Source of the DNA: Rhizomys pruinosus
Lineage: Eukaryota > Chordata > Mammalia > Rodentia > Spalacidae
Length of the DNA: 64,000 bases
Direction of reading: 5' to 3'
Assembly (NCBI GenBank): GCA_009823505.1
Contig: VZQC01001595.1
Span: 1,005,636 to 1,069,635, forward strand
The position numbers were made by a program, and so were the translations under genes. Position 1 is the stretch's first letter; each line of letters opens with the position of its first letter. Below, in pieces: positions 11,196-24,419 of this stretch. The notes below the pieces were generated by a model, which worked only from the letters and a program-made list of their open reading frames with translations, had not been told where the DNA came from and made no database searches.

Positions 11196-14100
11196 GTAAG
11201 TGTTTGATACATTCTTAAAAATACAGATTAAGAAAATTCTGCAAAGGCATGCACTGATGTTCAAGATGTGGAGATGGATTCCATACCTTGCATTATGTGC
11301 ATGGAACAGAAACAGTTCAGTGACTTTAAGAAACACTCAAACTGAATTCCAGCAATATGGTAAAAACAGCAGGAAGCGTGGCAAGTGTAATTTGGAAGGG
11401 ACTGGAAATATAAGGTTAAGGTCTTAACTATGCTGTGCTATACCTAGAATCACAGACCATATTGTGAACTGTCATATCATACTAAGGCTTCAGTTCAGTT
11501 GAACTGTTGGTGCTATAATATTAAAGCCAACAGAAGCTGAGTTAGGCCCTTGAATTCTGCTTATTTTGTCTTTATTTGATATTACTCTTTTTGAAAAGTA
11601 GTACATATACATTTATCACTACAGGTGAGTACCTAGAACTGACATCGGTAATGATAATGTTCAAATCCTACCTAAAGTTGAAACATATGATGAAACAATC
11701 AAAATTGTCTATATACTGAATTTTGTTTCAAGTAATAGAACATGTAACTTTTAGTGATTAATTCTGCTTTTAATTAATTGAAGTACGATATATTCTTTTT
11801 GCAACATATAATGTTGATGGACTATCATCTGTTAAGTTTACTATGTAAAATTAATTTTAAGTAACATTTATAATAGACATACTTGAATTTTTCAGATATA
11901 TTTAAATTATTTTAAAAACCTTAGTGACATTATATAGTGTCATAACTGTAGAGTGCTTAAGTAACCAAATGATTAGTGAAAGGATTTATGGTACTATTTA
12001 CTATAAGGTCTGTATTGTGCTGGCTAAATACCAAATGTCTTAGTGACCAATAGTTAATCCAACATTTATTGATAGTATGTTGAAATATTAGCGTTTCAAA
12101 CTAAATTTCTAATGACTCTTTCTAGAGCAGTAACTAAAATGAGGAGAACATATGTTACTTTATTATTGATTGGTTTTTAAAGAGAAATATAGGAGGAAAA
12201 GGCACAGAGCTGTGTTATCCAAGCAGTGTGTTGAAAAGCCATTGGATCCAGGAGCTAATAGAAGCATGGAAAGATTTCATTTCTCAGGCTTCCTGTTTCC
12301 CAGCTAGGTTGCCTCTGCCTGTGTCTTCTCCAGTCTCGACTTTTTGAGTGCTAAAGCCATCCATATGTTACGTGTTAGCTTAATTCAAGCTGTCTAATCT
12401 ATAACAGGGTTAGCAAATGCTAGCTTTTGTTTTCAGGCCTTGTAACAACAAACTTCCCTAATAATTTTCAGAAAGACAACAATAATAACAAAAGTCTCAT
12501 CTTAAAAGTAGCCTTACATACATTCCCTTAGCCAAATTTTCATATCAGTGATATTTAGGTAAATCAGGTTGTAAAATGAATTTGTCATTAAGTTACTGAT
12601 GTGGTGAAGGAACAGGCTCAGGTGATGTTTAGGGGGTATAAGAGTGAAGTGGTTAGCTTGTACCTTCCTTCATTAATTCTTCCTGTGATGTATAAAACTA
12701 ACAACAGAAAAAAAGTTAAATGTCACATTTTTCTTCTTGAGCGTAAAATGGACATGCAAATTTTTTTATAGTCATAAAATATATTATTATAGAATTGATC
12801 CTGACATGCTTCAAATTATTTATATAATCAATTCACATGGATACATGAAATAAGGTAGATTTATTAGATTGATCACCTACTAAAACTCTACATAAAATGG
12901 TTTGGATTTATTTATTTTTATTAATTTAAATGTATAAAATTTGGGAATAAAACAGATTCATATTTCATTTTTTTCTATGTAAACTACAGTCTAGATTCTT
13001 ATTTCCTCCATCCCTGACATTCTCCTATTCCTAATTCATTTGGCACATAAGTAGTTAAGACTGTTTATAGCATAAAAGCTTTCCATAAAGTACACACAGT
13101 ATAACTAAGCTTCCTTTAGTTTCTGATGCATTTTGGAGTGATTCTTTTAATATATGTATATTTACATATAAGTATATGCTTTAATAATTGGAAAAAATAT
13201 TCTCAAATGACTTGATTGATGTACAGCTTTCCTATGTAGCCTAGTTGAGACTAAATCCTGTAGGCTACAATTCCTAAGAATTGGGGCCTCAGCTTAGTCC
13301 CCAAAGTGATTTCAGTAATGTATAGCTGTCTTGTTAAATTGAGGAATTAGGAGATATATGAATGTTTTTCTCATTTGGTTTTGTTGAGTGTAAAATGTGG
13401 TTTGGGGGCCATTTACTGAACATTCCAAATCTTATCTTCTTCTAATCCCCATTTTCCTTATAAAGCCAGTGAATATTACATTTACAATATCTGATAATAT
13501 GCACAGTTAGAATTTACCTGATCAAATAGATGTCAAAAGGAGGCAATGTTTAATCTTTCTGCAGTAATCTTCATTTTTATTTTCCCGTGATGAAGACAGT
13601 CAACTTCCTAATTTTCTTTGACCTCAGAATTAAAAACACTCTGAAAGAAAGCAATACAAGGTTTTGAAATATCCTCAAATTTAAGTGAATCAAAATAATT
13701 GAATAACCTTGATCATTTCAAAGTACATATCATTAACAACCACTAGGAAAGAGGAAAGGGCATATTTTCTAGAAAACTCATTCTAACATTTTATAGTCTC
13801 ACTATCATATGGTGTTTTTAAAAATAATGCCAGGGTTTAAACATTAGAATTTGAACTCATTCTTTTTTTAAGTTGGAGATCAACATCAAAAAAAACAATG
13901 CTTCTATCAAACACAGTTATTTTGTTGTTTCTCAGTGGCTTCTCTAACTGGAATAATTTCATTGGTTACAAATTTATATTTCTAAATGTTTAGCCACCAT
14001 TTAAAGCTTCATTGTTTTCTTCAACCTTCTTTGATTAAGTTTGAAGCTAATGTTTAGAGCAGACTAAATTAATTCTCACCACTTCATAGGCTATCTTGTA

Positions 14101-14293
14101 TGTCTATTCATGTTTAAAATTGGACTACACTCTAATCTATGATCATGTCATCATCTCTGTTTGTGTCCCAAATGATAATATACTCTTAGTTGCCAAATAT
14201 AATCTTTCCCTACTTTGTATTTGAGAATGCTTCCTGTTTGAATTTGACTCAATCAGCATTCAATCACTCATATAACTTTAAAATGGCAGTTCC

Positions 14294-14452
14294 GCCGGGC
14301 GTGGTGGCGCACGCCTTTAATCCTAGCACTTGGGAGGCAGAGGCAGGCGGATCTTTGTGAGTTCAAGGCCAGCCTGGTCTACAGAGGGAGTTCCAGGACA
14401 GCTGGGGCTACAAAGAGACCCTGTCTCAAAAAGACCAAAAAAAAAAAAAAAA
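14294..14452 (+). mobile_element. B1 SINE, young
   Basis: Near-consensus B1 starting gccgggcgtggtggcgcacg and ending in a long A tail. A perfect target-site duplication, aaatggcagttcc, lies at 14281-14293 and 14453-14465. Confidence 0.97.
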
Positions 14453-17135
14453 AAATGGCAGTTCCAACTCAGTCCCCATGTTACAAATTTAACACTTTCC
14501 TCAATTGTTAACCTAGAGACAGTCTTTTGAATATCTACTCCATTTTCCCTTCTTCCCATGTTTGCTCTTATTTATGTTTCATACAAGATGCAGGAAAACC
14601 AATTTAAAGTCAATCATCTCTCAGTAGTGTTGATAGTATGGTGTAAGAGTTAAGTTGGCAATCATGATGTTAATAGGGGCTTTATGCTTTGTTAGGAAAA
14701 TCTGCCTCATGTCTCACAACAGAAACAGAGAAGATAGTCCATAGGATGGATGTAAAAATACCATAAGTATGGTGATGTAAAACATCTGTGTGGCAGACAG
14801 CTGCAAAGGTTGGAAGGGAACATTTGTGGGAAAAGAAGCATGCTGACATTTTTGGCTTCCTCAATAATGAAGTCGAAAGAACACTGGTAGTTTTCCAAAA
14901 CCAAAATGTCTCCATGTGAATGAAACTTTGGGAAGAGCACTTTTAGAACAGCCTAGAACTGTATTTTCCTATTTACAATAGTCATCAGTAATACAGTGAC
15001 ATTATTTTATGTTATCTCTTTGCAGATATTAGTGCTCTTAAAAATAATTTCCTTTTTCAGAATGGCTGAAACAAATGGCACATATTATCAGATACAATGA
15101 GCTTTGATGGAAATCAGCTGTTAGGTTGACAAAAAAACCCACCCAACCCCAAAAGGAAGTCCAAGGTTTTCCATTCCAAGTCATAGAATTAATTAGCTTA
15201 ATTATAAGCAGGCTTTCTTAAATGGGGCTCTAAAATTATTATCTGCCCCCCTTTTTCCCCCCTGAAAACAAAGTCACATAAATGTTGGCTTTATAATAGA
15301 CTCTTTGATACTTACTGCTATCACTTTACCATGCTACAGGGCTGGAGGGGAGCAACAGCAAGCTGTAAAGTAATAATTGACAATGACATATGTTTATTTA
15401 ATTCCCCAAATCTGAGTCCATTTTTAAAACACTATAAAAATATTTTCATAGAATTATAGAAAGTTTCTAGCTGAGAGCTTGGTTGAAATAGGAGGACTTG
15501 ATTTGCAAGACTTTGGCTGCACTGCAGTATCACCTTCTTTAAATTAATTTTATCAACCATGAAAATACTAGGAGGGGAAAAGTAAAATTACCTTTTTCGG
15601 TTGCTATTAATAATATGATTAAATTTTCCCCACTATGCAGTTCTCTTTGAGTTTATATTATGTTTCCATGGGAACTTTCTCTGTCCATATATTTTGCTAT
15701 TTCCCTAAAGAATGCAGTAATAAGACAAACATGAAATTTGGCACTTAACTGAGGTAATGGTTAAGGAATTTCAGAGGATAGAGAATTGAATTAAAAGAAA
15801 AATAGTTTGACACATTTTAGGTCTTTAAGTTGTTCACGTCAATCAAAATAAACCAATGTTTCTTCCAGGAAATGAATGCAGAATAAGCTTGTTTTGAACA
15901 AAAGGAGAAAAAAAAATTACGTGGGTTTTTTAAGACTCCAGTTCTCTTTTTGGCTAAATTTTGTTTAAAGGACAAGTAGTAACAGACTTTAAAGAACTTG
16001 TGTAATAGCATAAATGGCCACCACATTTTCATTAGAAAATGGATGAATTTGGATTTCCAAACTGGTCTGACAACTATCGACAGCTAATAACGGCACATGC
16101 CAGACTAAAAGACAAACAAATAAAAAGCCTAAAAACAACTAAAACAACAACAAAAAGAATGTATTAGTGCCCTATTCTGATTTATGATAAAATAACATTG
16201 TTCCATTTTGAAGTTTTGACAGAGGATAGAACCAAAGACACCTAGCTTTCTGTTTTAGATTTTCTAGATTCTCCAGATATTGCATTCTCTATCAGAGAAA
16301 ACAGGCACAGCTCATACATCTATTTTTACACCATGCACCATGTCGTAAAACAGTAGCTAAGGATTTCTTCAGAACCAAATAGTCCATGTTTGCTTGCAAA
16401 TAACTTTTTTTTGTTTTAGAAAATACTGACACTCAAAAAACACAGTCTTTATATGCTAGACTGATGCAATTCACCTTTATTGAGAAGGGCTTTGTTTAAA
16501 ACACTTTAATATACAACTTCAGTTTCCTTAAGGTAGCCATTTTCCATAAGGCTGAGGTCCTCATAATGTAACATTTTATGAATGACAAGATGCTTTATGT
16601 AGACTGAGCTCACTCTCTGGTGACTGAGTTTTCTCAGAGTTTTGTGATTACAGATTGAAAACCTAACATGTGGCTACTTTACTTCCTTTGAATTTGTGTT
16701 TCATGCTAAAGACTGGAACCAGGACCTGGAAGAGGTACAAACATAGTATATAGATCATTCAGCAAATAGTAAAACTACAACAAATGTTGAACAGCCTCTC
16801 CCAGATATACTGTATAATCTGGTAGCTACAAGTCTACAGAGTTTAATGAAAGATGAAGACAAATGTCCAACACCTAAAATCAAATGAAGAGTGGTATTTA
16901 ACAGTTTAATACCCTGATTTATGAAAGTCTGAATGTTATGGACAATGTCATGTTTTATATGTAACTTGGTTCTATTTGATGTGGCTTTTTTTTTTTTGTT
17001 TTGTAGTCTGAAACACGCCCTCTCCCTTAATACACTGTGCAGCTTGAAAGGAGGCAATATGTAGAGGAAGCTAGCAGCAGGGGCCAGTAACCTTAAAATC
17101 AGAAACTATCTTCTCATTCTAGGATATATTCTATG

Positions 17136-17173
17136 ATATAATACTTATAAACTGTTGTTTATAAGTATTATAT
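17136..17173. repeat. Perfect 17 bp inverted repeat with 4 nt loop
   Basis: The left arm atataatacttataaac (17136-17152) and the right arm gtttataagtattatat (17157-17173) are exact reverse complements with loop tgtt. A G-U pair could add one more step. It lies about 295 nt upstream of the exon 7 acceptor. Confidence 0.95.
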
Positions 17174-17468
17174 TCAAACTCTGTGTTAATATTTTAGGCA
17201 CTGTCTTATCTTAAAACCACACAATATTTAGTTTCCATAAGTAGGAGCAGTCATTTATACAATCAAGTAAAGCTCTTACAATATAAAACAACTTAGCAGA
17301 TTGTGACTAGTAAGTGATCAATTATCCTCATTTGGGTCAATTTAAGTACACATTCTAGACTCTTTTGTACCGCAGATCACTTGAAAATACACAACAGCAC
17401 TTAAACACTGGTCATACAATGTTTTATCAGTGACTTGTCTAATTAACTCTTTGAAATTATTTTTCTAG

Positions 17469-20453
17469 CTAAACAGAATATATCAGAGGCAACCACCATC
17501 AAAATGAATATCCTCGCAGAAACTGCATCACCCAGTTTATCCAAAGAACCATACATGGTACCTGACAGATCTACACCAATCATTTCATTAGTCACCGAAT
17601 TACCTATCATTACCACACACTTCCCTCCTGCAGGAAATATAGCCAATTTCGAACAGAAATCCACAATCCAGTCTCAGGCTATTACAGACAGATTAGACAC
17701 TGAATCACTCACCCCTGCTGGGAGTACCAAGAAGACTTGGGATATGGAAGACTACTCACCTTCTGCTTCAGGACCACTTGGAAAGCAAGATATATCTGAA
17801 ATGAAAGAGGAAGTACCCCAAAATACAACTGTCATTTCCCAACATGCTACTGACTTGTGGGATGGTATCACTGAGGATAAGGAAACACATGAATCAGTTA
17901 CACACATTGAACAAATAGAAGTGGGTCCTTTAGTAACTGCTATGGAAATCTCAAAGCACATTCCCTCCAAGGAATTGCCTGTAACCAAGACACCATTTGC
18001 ATCCACAGAAATGATCCTAGAACCCAAAACCAAAATGAAAATAGGTAGTACTATTGCTGAACTGGTGACTACAAGTCATTATGGATTCACCTTGAAAGAA
18101 GATGCTAGTGAAGACAGAACACTTACAGTTAGATCTGGTCAGAGCACCTTAGTTTTCAACCAAATACCTGAAATCATTACAGTATCAAAGACCTCTGAAG
18201 ACACTACCCACTCCCTGCTAGGGGACTTGGAGTCAACCTCAATATCAACAATTGCTTCACCTACATCTATGCTTGACAAGAATGGATCACCTATATATAA
18301 AGAGGAAGAGAAACAAACTAATGGTAAGATCACTGAAGATTTTCCTGGTCAGTCTCTCCCTACAACACCTTTTCCAACACAGTATCTTACAGAAGTAGAA
18401 TTATTTCCTTATTCTGGTGACAAAATATCAGTAGAGGGAATATCTACAGTTATTTATCCTTCATTACCAACAGAAAAGACACAAGAAAAGGAAAGAACAG
18501 AAACACCAAGACAAGAGTTGAGAACAGATGCTTACACAGATGATGAGATGCAAGAAAAGATCACCATCAAAGATTCACTTATAGGTATAACAGAAGGCGA
18601 AGAAGGATTTTCTGGAATGAAGTTCTCTACATCTTCTTCAGAGCAAATTCATTTTACAGAGTCTTCTGTGGAAATGACCAAGTCTTCTATTTCCCCAGCA
18701 TTGCCAACAGTAAAGTTAAGTGTAAAACCAACAGAAGCAAGAGATGTGGAGGAAGAAACTGCAACTCTGGTTACATTAGAAACAGATGGCTATCAACGTG
18801 CTACAAAGTATGACCAAGATGCTACAACAGCCCATTTGACCCACAGTACTTTAGAGATGGAGGTGGTCACAGTATCGAAATGGACATGGGATGAAGATAA
18901 TGCAACCTCAAAGCCTTTAGCCACCTCTCAACATGCAGGCTCTCCAAAATTTCCCCCTGCCTTACTTAGTACCATAGGGCCAAATGGAAAGGATAAAGAA
19001 ATTCAAAATTTCACAGAAGTTGTAGGAGATGAATTCACCCTTTTTCCAGACAGTACTCAAAAGCCATTAGAAGAGTTTTCCAAGGAAGATTTAATATCCA
19101 GAAAATTTATAGATAAGTTTCAGCCAACGACATCAATTGGTATGACAGAAAAGTCAACGTTGAGAGATTCTACAACTGAAGAAAGAGTGCCACTTATCAC
19201 AAGCACAGAAAGCCAAGTTACTCACGCAATGGTGGAAGGAAGTGCTTTTGGTGAAGAAGATACAGATGTTTCTAAACCGATATTTACTCTTCCTCCACTT
19301 GCACATACCTCAGATGTGGAAGAATTATTTGTTAATGATAGTAGTACCCAGGAACCTACTACATATGTAGATACCTCCTATACTATTCCTCTTTCTGTAA
19401 TTCCCAGGACAGAATGGGGAGTGATAGAGTCTTCTGTTCCATCAGAAGATGAAGTTCTAGGTGTACCTGATCAAGATAGCCATGTCATCGAACACACTCA
19501 GCTAGAAGCAACTCTGTCTCCCGAAACTTTTCAAACAACAGAAATCACACAAGAAACAACCCAGGAAGAATTGTCCCGGAAAGAGCAAATCACAGTGAAA
19601 TCGCTTCCCACTCTTAGTTCTACCATGGTGGTGACCAAAGTGACAACATTCGATGAAGAAGAGGGAGAAGGATCAGCATATACAGTTTCTGAAGAAAGAT
19701 TGGTAACAGATTTTGAGAGAGGCCCAGTTTTAGAAACAACTCCAGTTGGAAAAATTGAGCATGATATGTCTTATCCACCTGGTGCTGTAACAGAGCACGA
19801 AGTGGAAATGGATAAAATGGTAACACTAATACCATCCATCAGGCCAAAAGTAATTTTAAGTCAGGAGCCAGAAACAGAAGGTAGTAGCCCAACAGATTTT
19901 GCATCGACTCTGAGGCCTTTCAGCACACAGGTTATAGAAGAAACCACTACTGAAGAAAGAGAGAAGACATCCCTAGATTATACGGGTTTAGACTCAGGAT
20001 TATTTGAAAAGCCCATAGCCACAGATCTTCCAGAATTTCTAACAGTTAAAACAACAGTTTTGAGTGATATCAGCGCTGTCTTCACTTCTACAGACGGCTT
20101 TCCCAGAACTCCACCGTTCAAGCCATCTTCGCTATTCACTGAGGAAACGCCTGTGTTTGATCATGAGCCCAGTGAGAAAACCACTCAGGACATGGCACTC
20201 ACTAGAGAATCAACAACACAACATCCTCCCACCATCCTCACTGATACCATAGCCAAGGCAACAGAAATGGATACTGACAAAGCATATCACATACCTTTAA
20301 CGACTCCTCCTGCACAGCCACCAAGATTAGCCACTGTGGAAAGCAAAGAGACTCTCAAACCTCAGGCATTTTCTACTTCACCACCCCCATCAGGGACAAA
20401 ATTCCACCCTGACATAAATGTTTATGTTATTGAGGTCAGAGAAAACAAGACAG
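17469..20453 (+). CDS. VCAN: Versican exon 7: GAG-alpha domain (alternatively spliced)
   Basis: A single exon of 2985 bp (995 codons) coding for the GAG-alpha region, an extended Ser/Thr/Glu-rich chondroitin-sulfate attachment domain in the V0 and V2 forms. It begins in PKQNISEATTIKMNILAETA and ends in DINVYVIEVRENKTG, both close to human versican; the human exon is slightly shorter. The acidic contexts around Ser-Gly, such as EGEEGFSGM and EEEGEGSAY, suit chain attachment or O-glycosylation. NFEQKS, coded around 17645-17662, matches the Glu-Gln bond that ADAMTS-4 cuts in the brain V2 form. The frame is open throughout. The donor cag|gtaagt matches consensus, and both ends are phase 1. The open frame runs 17 codons into the intron and stops there, but the strong donor and the homology put the exon end at 20453. 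Confidence 0.98.
17651..17656 (+). other. VCAN: Candidate ADAMTS cleavage site in GAG-alpha (Glu|Gln)
   Basis: The codons gaa cag encode the Glu-Gln pair in NFEQKST. In human V2 versican ADAMTS-4 is known to cut a Glu-Gln bond at the matching position. The scissile pair is kept here, and cleavage itself is inferred. Confidence 0.6.
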
Positions 20454-21361
20454 GTAAGTCTTTGCTTTCAAGGCAATCAACATCTTATCTTGCAAGTTAC
20501 TTTTGAGAAAAAAAAAGTCAACATATCAAATGCTGCCATTAGAAGATTACTGGAGTGTCAAAAATTAAATTAGCTTCATGTATTTGTACAAGAATTGGAA
20601 GAATATGTTAAGCAGTTTGGAAGAATGTTAGATTTGATTTTGTTTTAAAAGTCATAAGAAGCCCTGCTTTGTCATCTAATATAACCAACTCATCACCGTT
20701 ACATCACTTCAAAACATGCAGAACAAAGTGTTTTAATTTCAGTGTCTTTCCATACATTACTACTCAAGTGTAGCACTAGCTGTGTTAACATTCCATTGGT
20801 CTGTAACTATTAACCTTCAGCACTTACAATGTAGACAGCTGAAACAATTTTGCATTTCCTTAGGGCTGACATAAAGACAACTAAAGGTTTGCTTTCTTTT
20901 TTTTTGTTTGTTTGTTTGTTTTGTTTTGTTTTCTCTTCCAGGAGTCTGAAGGCTTTTTACATAAGTTGTGGAATGGGTAATAGGTCTATTTCAATTCAAA
21001 TTTAACATTTTAACCTCTTGATTTTTTTTTAATGTAACTTTAACTATTTAGAACCAATTCAATGTATGTTTAGGAACTGCTCTAATTCATTGTTTCATTA
21101 AATATAGCTTCAAAAGGTAGATTTATAAGCATAATCTTTTCTTTCTAAAATCCAGGCCATAATGTTTTATTGAGATTTCACTGTGTCATTTCTATGAATA
21201 TTTGTAATGCCTTCTATTTTATTTTAGAAGCTGTTTATTTGCAGTGGTTAATATCAAACATGACTTATTTTTCCCTAAGCAAGAGACCTCACTATCTTTT
21301 CAATATTCTTAATGTAAAAGTCTGTGTATGGCATGAATAGTAGATAAAAGCACATATCCCA

Positions 21362-21614
21362 GGCTGGAGAGATGGCCTAGTGGTTAAGAGCGCCGACCGC
21401 TCTTACAGAGGACCCGGGTTTGATCCCCAGCACCCACATGGCAGCTGAGAACCATCCAAAACTCCAATCCCAGGAGAACTCCAGTTCCAGGGGAATCCGA
21501 TACCCTCTTCTGACCTCCGTGGCGTTGCACAACACGGGTGCACAAACTTGCATGCAGACAGTACATTCATACACATACAGAAATAAATAAAAAATTAATA
21601 AAAAAAATTTTAAA
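21362..21614 (+). mobile_element. B2 SINE, young
   Basis: Starts ggctggagagatggcctagt, has B box gggtttgatcc and an AATAAA-rich tail. A perfect 15 bp target-site duplication, aaaagcacatatccc, lies at 21346-21360 and 21615-21629. Confidence 0.96.
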
Positions 21615-22377
21615 AAAAGCACATATCCCTGGAATATTAAAGTTCACCTCTGTTCTCAATACAGTTTTGTAAAAGTTAGGAAAGAAATATAACTTTTTGG
21701 CTACTGGTAGTTTTTTGTACATCATAAAATATATCCCTTTTACATTTCTCCAAGCTGGAGTTGAAAACAAATGTTACCAAGGAGTAGGGGTTAGGATTAC
21801 TGTTACCAGAATTGAAAAGTAGCAAAAATTCATAAAAATGGGGAAAAATAGACACAAGTAAATTGCTATCAATGTTTAATTTCAGAGTTTTGAAAAGTAA
21901 CTAACTATATAGCTTCTTAATTTATGCTATGTAATTATTAGTGACATAGTGAGTTCAAATAATCTAAAATATTTGGCATCTAACAAGTCTTCTGAATGGA
22001 AAATTATATGTTCAGGTTAGGGTACTCAAATTATAAAAATGGGGAAAAAAGCCTGAAACTTGATCTTCCTAGAAGAGATGACAGTCATCTGGAGAAAAGC
22101 AACAACAATCCTGTTTATAAATGGTTAGTCAACATGAAGGTGTGCATAATCTAACACTGAATCAGTTTATACAGAAGTGTGTAGGTCATCTGGACCTTGG
22201 AGGCATGAGTAATCGTTTTCATCCTGCATTATTCAGAAATGGGACTATGGTCTGCCTTCAGAGTAATTTTATGTTGGCAATAAGTAGTCAGAAAATTGCA
22301 AAATATCTGGCCATGGATATCAGGCAGGATTATAGAATGTGAATGTCAGAATGTGACATGCAACACTGGGGTGATTA

Positions 22378-22545
22378 TCTATCTATCTGTCTATCTATCA
22401 TCTAGCTATCCATCCATCCATCCTCTATCTATATATGTATCTATGTATCTATCTATCTATCATCTATTTATCTATCATCTATCTATCTGTTCTATCTATC
22501 TATCTATCTATCTATCATCTATCATCTATCATCATCTCTGTCTTT
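22378..22545. repeat. Compound (ATCT)n microsatellite
   Basis: Interrupted ATCT/ATCC/ATCATCT repeats over about 170 bp. Several registers are mixed. Confidence 0.93.
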
Positions 22546-24100
22546 ATGTGTTCTAGATGTGGGTTCTTACACAATCTAGTATGTATTCTCCTTAAGAATG
22601 GCAGCATTGTTTATTATCTTTAGAAGTCAATATGGTTTACTCAGATGCAACTAACTACTCAGTTACAATAATTTACTTGTATTCTAAGAATTTTTTCTCA
22701 ATATTTTTAACTTTAGCACATGAAAACCCTAAAACAGATGTTAAGTTAATAAGCTTTAAGGCAGGTGTATACTTTAATGAGGGAAAGGGCATATTGCCTG
22801 GAAAACCAATCATTTTTATACTTCCAGACTGGAAAACCCTTGGTGCATGTATGCTATTGTGTAACCTATTCATCTGACTAGAACTGACCTTTACATGGAC
22901 TATGTATGAAAGTAAGCCAAATTGCCACATAAGCCTCACAAAAAACCAAGGCATTTGTAACTGTTTTGCACACAGAAAGTGACATACAACTTGGCTTTTA
23001 AAATACTGTGAAACAAAACATGCTACTCAAAACAAGTTCAAGTCATACATGTTTAGATGGATACATGTTAATGGCAATTTAAGATTCTGTTGCTAGAAGG
23101 CAACTATAGTTAACAGTTAAAAAATCTGAAGGAACTTTTCAGCTCATAAAAGTTTTATGACCTGAAAAATGCTATAGGGTATGTTTAACAGGGTTCAGGG
23201 GATACCGAAAACTTGACTCCTGTCTATTTCAGGAGTAATTTGAACACCTGCACTTTGAAAAATTATTGAAAGGTTTTCTTTGTGAACTTGCATGAAAGCT
23301 GCAGGGTTTAATTGTATGGGAAGATTTTCTTCAAATCTAGAAGTTTTTTTTTGTAAAGAGCACTTAAATATTATGTTAATGTGACAGAACTATAAATGTT
23401 GTAAAAAAACAACCAGTATAGCATTATCTTTAAGTCAAATAATTATTTGGAAATGTGTAGCTGTTAAATGCAAACATTTTGCAAATACTCATAGTCAGCA
23501 TCTTAAGATAGGTAGCTTATTAGTTTCTTTTTATTAACAAGTTCATATATGTTGCCACAAATTAGGCATGCTTAACCTTGTCTTGTTAGGCATTCTGATT
23601 GGTTATTTTCCTAAGTGGAAAAATACAAGGCAGATGTAAAGCTAATATTAAACCAAAATTATATAAATATAAGATTGATGAAATTGTTAATGTAGTAACA
23701 TGTACATTAATTAGATTTTGTTGAAGACAAATTTTAGCCTTTATATTACAATTTATTTGCTCAGTTTCCTTTTGCAGAATTATTACATCTTAATGGTGAC
23801 ACCATTCTGATATAATTCCCATCTGATTAATTTCTTCTATTCTTTTTGAATATGAGAAATATACATGAACATAAATGTGAATTTTTTTGAGGACTGTGAC
23901 ATTATGGAGGGTGTAAAGTCTAAGGAGCATTAGTTCTGAGATTGAGCTGTCTGGGCAAATACCAATATTTCATTACTGGCTCGACAGTTACTTATTATTT
24001 AGGTCATAGTTATACAAGAAAATCTTCAGTAATTTTTAAAAATCACATTATATTTTTATAGAATTTTACAATTATATGTAAAATTATTTTGTGATTTTTT

Positions 24101-24352
24101 TGGGGGGGGGTTATTTTTGAGACAGGGTCTCCCTTTAGTCCCAGCTAGCCTGGAGCTTGCTATGTAGACCAGGCTGGCCTTGAATTCACAGAGATCCACC
24201 TGTCTCTGCTTCCCAAGTGCTGGTATTAAAGGCATGCGACACCACGCCCAGCCTAAGATGGTTCTTAGCTGGCATGTGGGTGCTGGGATTCGAACTCGGG
24301 TCCTCAGCAAGAGCAATCAATGCCCTTAACCACTGAGCCATCTCTCCAGCCC
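24101..24352 (-). mobile_element. Chimeric SINE: B2 head fused to B1, antisense
   Basis: On the minus strand a B2 head (gggctggagagatggctcag up to about base 100, ending in ctaagaaccatctta) runs straight into a B1 body beginning ggctgggcgtggtg, and then the A tail. The duplications tttgtgatttttt (24088-24100) and tttgtgattcttt (24353-24365) flank the whole unit, so head and body probably moved together. The same junction occurs at 46023-46455. Confidence 0.8.
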
Positions 24353-24383
24353 TTTGTGATTCTTTTGAATCAAAAGATTGGGG

Positions 24384-24419
24384 CAGTGCTCTTAACCCCT
24401 GAGGCATCTCTTCAGCCCC
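24384..24419 (-). mobile_element. B2 head fragment, antisense
   Basis: About 35 bp. The reverse complement starts ggggctgaagagatgcctca, typical of a B2 5' end. The rest of the element is missing. Confidence 0.65.

Larger units (their letters stand above)
11196..17468 (+). other. VCAN: VCAN intron 6, repeat-poor
   Basis: This 6.3 kb intron separates link module 2 from the alternatively used GAG-alpha exon. The only clear transposon is a young B1 at 14294. Otherwise it is AT-rich unique sequence with no open frame of note. A perfect 17 bp hairpin lies at 17136-17173, near the acceptor of exon 7. That acceptor (attatttttctag) has a short pyrimidine run, as might be expected of a regulated exon. 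Confidence 0.85.

Noticed and set aside
20454..20506. Extension of the GAG-alpha frame into intron 7 as part of the protein
   Set aside because: A consensus donor at 20454 and homology at the exon 7-8 junction (ENKTG then RMSD) place the exon end at 20453.
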